From Lophium mytilinum (taxonomy: Eukaryota > Ascomycota > Dothideomycetes > Mytilinidiales > Mytilinidiaceae), in the NCBI GenBank assembly GCA_010093605.1, contig MU004188.1, forward strand, positions 258,341-322,340: a stretch of DNA of 64,000 nt, read 5' to 3'. A program made the position numbers and the translations under genes. The notes beneath the pieces were generated by a model. It had not been told where the DNA came from and searched no databases. It was given only the letters and a program-made list of their open reading frames with translations. Positions 58,635-64,000 of the stretch are shown one piece after another; the first letter of the stretch is position 1; each line of letters begins with the position of its first letter.

Positions 58635-61600
58635 ACCTACTTAGTATCTGTATTGGAGTGGGATGGGGCTGAGCAATATCTCGACGCGTCAGTGACCTGG
58701 CCCAGAAGGTGGGTGGAGTGTGTGAGGCGAACTTCGCGAACTCGAGGCACAGGCAGGCAGCTGAAACAAAACGGATGGAGAAATACGGGCGTTTCGGAGG
58801 CGCCTCCGCGTGTTCAAACATTAGGAATGAATGGGGCGTTGACGTCACTGTAATATAGCAAACACCCTCACGAAGAGGGCACGTAATCCACTACGCAGCG
58901 GGTTGCAGTTTGATGCCGGAGATGTCGTCTTCGTACTGCTGCGCGTGCGGCCTCAGTGGTGTCAGTCGCACTCACGATAGTCGGGTGGTGTCGGAGCTGT
59001 CAGGGTTGGAGGGAAGGAAAGTGACAGCTCTCATTCTCCAGCCTTCCCTCTTCCACAGCAACAATCGAATGAGCTTCGAGAAGGGCATCACGCGTCCGCG
59101 CGCTCCCTGGTTCGTTTCAGCTTCCAACACCCAAGCCGCCAACAAATCCGCTGCGTCTGCGATTGACTGCGCGAGCACCCAATCCCCAACCTCCTTTCTC
59201 CTCTCCTGCGCTGCTCTACTACCCTCTCCGCTGATCGATGGACGGGTAGCAACCTCACCGACGCTCTCCCACCTCCCCCTCCTTGAGAGACTAATCACAG
59301 TATCGCTGATCATACACCCGTCCCTCCTTCCTCGCTCGCCATCAACCCCCAGCCTCCTCCCCCTCCCCTACCCTCCACGCGACGGATCTCCATCCGGACG
59401 CAACCGAGATGGAGTGAAGACCCAGCTTACTCATCTCCCCAATACACCCCCTCCAACATCAGCATCCCACACTCCATCCATTCACCGCGGCACTGGAAAC
59501 AGACCGAGGAGCGCAAGCAGCGGCTATCCCACCTCTATTATACTTCGCCTAGGCGGGCCAACTTGGTGCTTACGCTAGCTAGCCCTTCGGTACGCCGTTT
59601 TAGCCCACCACGACTCGCGGTTCCAGACCCGTGAAATCCAGGAAAGTTGGCGACTGCCACACCGCATTCCTTGAAATACGGGCTCCGCGGGCGGTGGCGG
59701 CGGAGGCGTTTCCAGCGCCCAACTGCCCGCCCAGCCAGCCCAGCCCGAGCCAGGTGATGGGCGTGGCGTTTGGGGTAGGCACGCATGCAGGTGATGTTGC
59801 CAGCCGGCTAGCCGTTTAGCGAAGGGGAGGGCAGAGGTTACCCGGCGCTTTCTGGAAAGCGAAAACGCCGGGTAGCGGCCGAGATGGACATGAATGACGG
59901 TTGCTGGGGTTGTGAGAGCTGGGCGCGTAGATATCGCGGTTGGTAGCGGGGTGCCTAGAGCATATCTACTGAACCCTCTTTTTGTTGGAGCGCATCTGCT
60001 GCTGTGACCCTCGTTTTAGCGGCGCGAGGACGGATGCAGGTGCGTGTGCAGTGGTGATCTGCCGTGCGGTCCGTGGAGGGTGCAGGTTGGGAGGATTGGA
60101 TGGCTGAGCGTCTGCGTTATGCAATGCTGATCTGCCGCGCTTTTGTGCCGCGTTGCGGAGTTGGGGAGGTGGGAGAGTGGGGACGGGGATGCAGTGGATC
60201 ATGCCATGCGCATGCTGCAAAGAGTAGGTAGAGGGACCGGCGTTGGAGAGGTGGTAGGTGTGGAGAAGAGTTGGTTTGGAGAGAGGCTACCGGGTTAGAG
60301 TGCGTCGAAAGCGGCATGGCTGAATCACACCATTTCCCGATTCTGAGGTCGAGTGGCTGCATTGGGACGGCGAGCTGAGCTCGTTAAGCGGTTGGGAGCG
60401 TGAATGTTGTTATCTTCAGTTAAGAATTCGACGGCCTGATGGTGGGTATTTCGCAACCTCGTCACGGATAGCCCGTCCAAGGTCTGGCCATGGGGCGCAT
60501 TGTTTCATGATGGCTCGAAGCAGGTTTATCGAGAATAGTCGTTGCTAGCGTTGCTTCGCGGCCTATAGATAACACTATCCGGATCCTAGTCGGTATGCAA
60601 TGGATGGGTGCAGCCCGGCTTCTTCCCTCTCGGCCTCGTGATCTCCTCTCTTCATCCCAACTCACGATAAGATTATCCTAGCTGATTCTTCTTTCTGTCG
60701 TCAAGGCTACCCTCGGCTCAGCGATCTAGCAGCAACAGCGCGGGCGAGAGTAGACGCCCAATTTCTTGATGCATGGAATGTGATGGAGGTGGCCCGTGGT
60801 GGATGGGCGGCAGGGATGCGCGTCGGCTTGATGCCAGATTGTCGACATTGACCCTTCCCCGCAATCCTGCACGAGCGTGCCAAACCTGCGGCCGTGATAG
60901 GGCCCCGCGTGCAAGCCACCACGTGTGGTGTGGGTGGCTGACAGGGAGGGGGTGCAGTGGAGCGCGGCGAGAACGGTGAGTGGAGAGAGCGAGGGAGGGT
61001 TGCGCTTCTGTTTCATTTGCGGCCGCGTGAGCCGAGGAGAGGCATGTTCTATTGATGTGATGAGAGTGTGCTTTACGAGACACAGACCGGTGAGTGAGGG
61101 AATTCAAACGGTGGACTGCGGAGTAGACTCCTCGGTGCGTGAGTGAGTGCGCGCAAGAGCAGGCTTCCGGGAAAGTCGGCGACCGCATCAGCACTGCTTC
61201 GTGTGTGTGTGGCGAAGTGGACGCAATTCTGCTCGAAGAAGACGCGCTTTTCCTGTCTCAACACTAAAAGGAGACGTCAACTGTCTCGCCGTTCCTTGGT
61301 GCGTGGATTTGGAAGCAACTCCGGCACGCCCGCCGTCCGGGCGCAGCATCCCTCAATGCAAGATCAATACGCCGTGCATGCGGATCGCAAGATTGACGAC
61401 GCGGAGGTATGGGAACCGCGGAGAGACAGAGGGTGGTTGATGGAGGGTAGCAGGGGAGTCCAGAACACGAGCGCTCCGCCATTGGCACCCGTATTGAACC
61501 TTGGAAGTCTGCAACGCAGGGTTCTGGAGTCCTGCGAACCAACTTTGCTAACACCATCTCTAGTCTTTCATCCTTCATGCATGTGCTCCCTTCCACATGC

Positions 61601-63344
61601 GGCGCGACGGGCGTAGGCGACCTCCGCAGCCCCCAGCCTCGCAGGGCGGCAGCCTGGTTCTAGAGAACGCCGCTATGGCTGCGAAGGGAGCCTCGTAGGG
61701 CTGCATGCGAGACAGCTGACATGCCTTGAAGCGATGCCTACGAGCATACTTCTGTCACACGTTCGAGAAGAGGGCTCTGGCCATCGAACCTTGGAGACGC
61801 CAACGACTCGTGTTTTGGCCTAGGGTCATCATGCGAACAGGTGATGGATGCTTTGATAGAGGGGGAGGAACTGGGAAGCGAGTAGGTAGTTTGGTATGCT
61901 GACCTCTTGATTAGAACCATTGGTCGGTATCTTGCCAGATGCGCTGCAGTATCAGAGTCCTGGTCTATTGGCAGTACCGAGCGTTCCGCGGCCGTATATT
62001 CGTGGATCGAGCCAAGGCAGTTTGCCTGGAGAGAACGGGCCATAGCCACTCTCATCCTAAACCAGATGTCGATGCGTATAGCAGCTCTACATCAGCGAGG
62101 CATGGAGATCTTGGAATCCAACAGCTCACTCTCCTCATCAGACAGACCCAGATAGGCTTCCAAATCCCGAATTTTCCACCTCAAACGTCACCCAAGCCAC
62201 TTACAGGGCTCTCCGGAAAGACAAGCCCCTTATTCGACGTCAAAAACAAGACGTGAGACGTGCGTTAGGCCTCCAAGAGGCTTACCACCGACCGATCGGT
62301 AAGAAATCCAAAAAGAAACCACGCCAGTACATCCACTATGTCTACACGATCCTATAATAGTCATATTAAGGTTCCTCTCTTGACTTTCTTTTCCCTATTA
62401 CCCCTTATTATACTCCCTCCCAAACAACCAAATCACTTCTAGAATATATCACACGCATCATCATCTCACGCACTCTCTTCTCCACCCCTACATCTGCATA
62501 ACCGAACGTCCAACCGTCATTACCCGAGCCTTCACCGATCAGCCCTACGCTCCGCGATCTAGGCCTGCATCAGCCCTATGGCTATTTTCTTAACCGTCAG
62601 CCCTACAAGCTTACTATCCTGTCATCATCCATGCCCGTGCAGCTCGTTAAGGTTGTAGCGAGCTCGGATCCATGCGGATGGTAATATCAAGGCTTCCCTT
62701 TCAGTCGCTTTCGGAAACCTGGTCTGACCTCATTTGATCATTCATCTGGGAGGGTGAGTTGGTGGTGTATGGGTAATTTCAGCGGACTAGTGTCGCGAGT
62801 CATGGTAAAGCCCGTTATTTTGACGCTGACGTTTGGGTTGGCGGCTTCGCGGATTATCCGTGGCTGATGGTGGGATCTGAAGGCATGTGATAGCTGCTGC
62901 TCCGAGGCTTTGGCATTCATCGCTCAAGCCTTTCTGGGACTCAGGCGAGCGACGAATTTCTGGCTTCAGAGAAGCATGAGATCCGGGTCATTAAGCGCAG
63001 GAGAAGGACGATTGGCGTTTCCTCTCAATGCCCAATACCAAGGGGAGATATATCGCCACCCCCTTTTTCCATATCTCAAACTCTATTCTATTCACTTCTT
63101 TGGTCGACACATTCATACTAGCATGAACAATTTACGTTTGCGGGCTTCAATATGGACTTCATTACAAGATTCTCGTGTTAATCTACACCTAATTCACATG
63201 ACACTCTTATAGAATCAACCAACTTTATCCACTCCCTAAGCTTACCCCTCAACTCACCACGTTCAAGATCTCCTATCTGCTCCACCAGCACCCCATTTAC
63301 CATCTACCCCGCAGTAAGTAAGCAAACAAAAACAAAAACAAACG
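58635..63344. other. Largest gene-free stretch of the window
   Basis: 4.7 kb with no frame showing conserved motifs or a believable exon series. It is GC-rich up to about 61700 and A/T-richer after. A strong stem-loop lies at 59839-59874. A similar phrase (GATCTGCCG...GGTGGGAGG-like) recurs near 60056 and 60129. Non-coding transcripts or lineage-specific genes with many introns cannot be excluded. Confidence 0.45.
59839..59874. other. Nested stem-loop
   Basis: TACCCGGCG (59839-59847) pairs with CGCCGGGTA (59866-59874), and inside it CGCTTTC (59846-59852) pairs with GAAAGCG (59855-59861), in part alternatively. It would fold stably in RNA from either strand. No role is known. Confidence 0.5.
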
Positions 63345-63453
63345 TCCGGCGCCAAGGATCGAACTTGGGTCCACAGCCCCTTTTTCCCAAGGTTACTAGG
63401 TACCTAGCCCTCGGATCGGGGTTGAGAATGCTAACCAACTACACCACACCGGA
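63345..63453 (-). ncRNA. tRNA-like unit, copy 1 (109 nt)
   Basis: On the minus strand it begins TCCGGTG and ends CGCCGGA, a seven-pair acceptor stem with one G-T. A D-arm (GTGTAGTTGGTTAGCAT) and a perfect T-arm (CCAAG TTCGATC CTTGG) are present, as are A-box and B-box promoter elements. The anticodon position is taken by a long insert rich in CCCC and GGGG runs, which could be an intron plus stem but gives no clear anticodon. Several T-runs (TTTTTG) follow the 3' end, suitable as pol III terminators. Confidence 0.5.
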
Positions 63454-63553
63454 TGGAAACGATGGCCGCTGGGGCGAGCTAGTGTAGCTATATACACAAA
63501 GTATAGAGTGTGCCAGCTAAAAGAGAAGTGCGCAAAAGCAAAAGAAGACGAAG

Positions 63554-63632
63554 TCCGGCGCCAAGGATCGAACTTGGGTGCAGCTCTACCCGCAGGATGG
63601 GACTGTATGCTAACCAACGACACCACACCGGA
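63554..63632 (-). ncRNA. tRNA-like unit, copy 2 (79 nt)
   Basis: It has the same acceptor and T-arms, and a D-arm with one change (GTGTCGTTGGTTAGCAT). The middle can fold as CCC-ATCCTGC-GGG, which would present CCT as a possible anticodon with T at position 33, but the stem is too short for a normal tRNA and the region is several bases too long. TCTTCTTTTGC follows the 3' end. Confidence 0.5.
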
Positions 63633-63731
63633 TGGACAATATGGCTGCCGGAGCTAGCTAACGTAGCTATACACGAGGCAACAGACTGCTGGGTAAGAAA
63701 AGAAAGTACGCAAGCGCAAAAGAAAACGAAG

Positions 63732-63798
63732 TCCGGCGCCAAGGATCGAACTTGGGTCTCGCCAGAGGCAATATGCTGGCCAACTACACCACACCGGA
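63732..63798 (-). ncRNA. tRNA-like unit, copy 3 (67 nt)
   Basis: The acceptor and T-arms are as in the other copies, and the D-arm reads GTGTAGTTGGCCAGCAT. Only about 16 bases lie between the D-arm and the T-stem, five or six fewer than a canonical anticodon arm plus variable loop needs, so it cannot be a standard tRNA. CGTTTTCTTTTGC follows the 3' end. Confidence 0.5.
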
Positions 63799-63900
63799 TG
63801 GACAAGATGGCTGCTGGGGCAAACTAGCACAGCTATATACACAACACAACAGACTGCTAGATAAGAAAAAGAAGGTACGCAAGCGCAAAAGAAAACGAAG

Positions 63901-64000
63901 TCCGGCGCCAAGGATCGAACTTGGGTCCCACGGCTTCTCTCTTCTCAGGAGAGAGCGCTCCTGAGACGAGAGCCGCCGCGTTTGCTGACCAACTACACCA
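63901..64000 (-). ncRNA. tRNA-like unit, copy 4 (cut by window end)
   Basis: It lacks only the last eight or so bases of the 5' acceptor side because the window ends. The middle forms a long perfect-looking hairpin (CTCAGGAG with CTCCTGAG, extended by GGCTCTC with GAGAGAAGCC) in place of the anticodon arm. Its T-arm and 3' acceptor strand are identical to the other copies. Confidence 0.5.

Larger units (their letters stand above)
63345..64000 (-). repeat. Tandem array of tRNA-like units, at least four copies
   Basis: Four minus-strand tRNA-like sequences start (plus-strand left edge) at 63345, 63554, 63732 and 63901. They are separated by related spacers of 99-102 bases, and unit spacing is 209, 178 and 169 bases. 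Spacers share TGGACAA-ATGGC-GC-GG, TAGCTATA-ACAC and GCAAAAGAA-ACGAAG. Spacing differences come wholly from the variable middle of the tRNA-like part. The array continues beyond the window end. Confidence 0.85.

Noticed and set aside
58910-59578. 222-codon plus-strand frame after SFT2
   Set aside because: It begins at a non-ATG codon, is Ser/Pro/Leu-rich without conserved pattern, and has no neighbouring exon that would extend it.
63345-63964. Protein-coding frames across the tRNA-like array
   Set aside because: They occur on both strands and simply reflect the repeated units; the conserved acceptor, D- and T-arm pairing explains the conservation better.

Overview
The window reads as euchromatic nuclear DNA of a filamentous ascomycete (Pezizomycotina; Dothideomycetes is an inference from the protein flavour, not proved). 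The reasons are compact single genes on both strands, mostly short GT-AG introns with CTAAC-type branch sites, a fungal-type peroxin (PEX20), a GPI-tailed secreted quinoprotein, and fungal-type WHI2, NPR3 and SFT2 proteins. All exon joins below were worked out by eye from splice signals, reading phase and family knowledge; none has transcript support.

Layout. 0.4-5.4 kb: a four-pass membrane protein, then a convergent SDR oxidoreductase / NmrA-like pair. 6.2-10.0 kb: two tandem paralogues of a fungal family with Lys-rich, internally repetitive N-termini, separated by decayed duplicated DNA. 10.9-13.1 kb: PEX20, whose exons continue in phase into a DEK_C domain. 13.27-13.75 kb: a MITE-like element with 56-bp inverted ends in the PEX20 upstream region. 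14.3-28.7 kb: an acyl-protein-thioesterase-like hydrolase, SEC13, an F-box protein, an AA12-type quinoprotein and a large low-complexity protein. 30.7-40.4 kb: GCN20, WHI2-like, S-adenosylhomocysteine hydrolase and ribosomal protein L9, all on the plus strand. 40.4-45.7 kb: a gene-poor patch with a cytochrome P450 and a degenerate direct repeat. 45.7-58.6 kb: NPR3, COX19, a bHLH factor and SFT2, with long leaders and unusually long introns. 58.6-63.3 kb: no convincing gene. 63.3-64.0 kb: a tandem array of tRNA-like units running off the window edge.

Functional themes. Most genes are housekeeping: vesicle traffic (SEC13, SFT2), peroxisome import (PEX20), mitochondrial cytochrome oxidase assembly (COX19), translation (RPL9, GCN20) and the methyl cycle (SAHH). 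WHI2, NPR3 and GCN20 all belong to amino-acid/TORC1 signalling but are not adjacent, so no operon-like meaning is claimed. The P450, SDR and NmrA genes are the only metabolic accessory candidates and do not form an evident biosynthetic cluster.

The most unusual signals are (1) the tRNA-like array, in which acceptor, D and T arms and the spacers are conserved but the anticodon region differs wholly in sequence and length between copies, and (2) the PEX20-DEK_C gene model.
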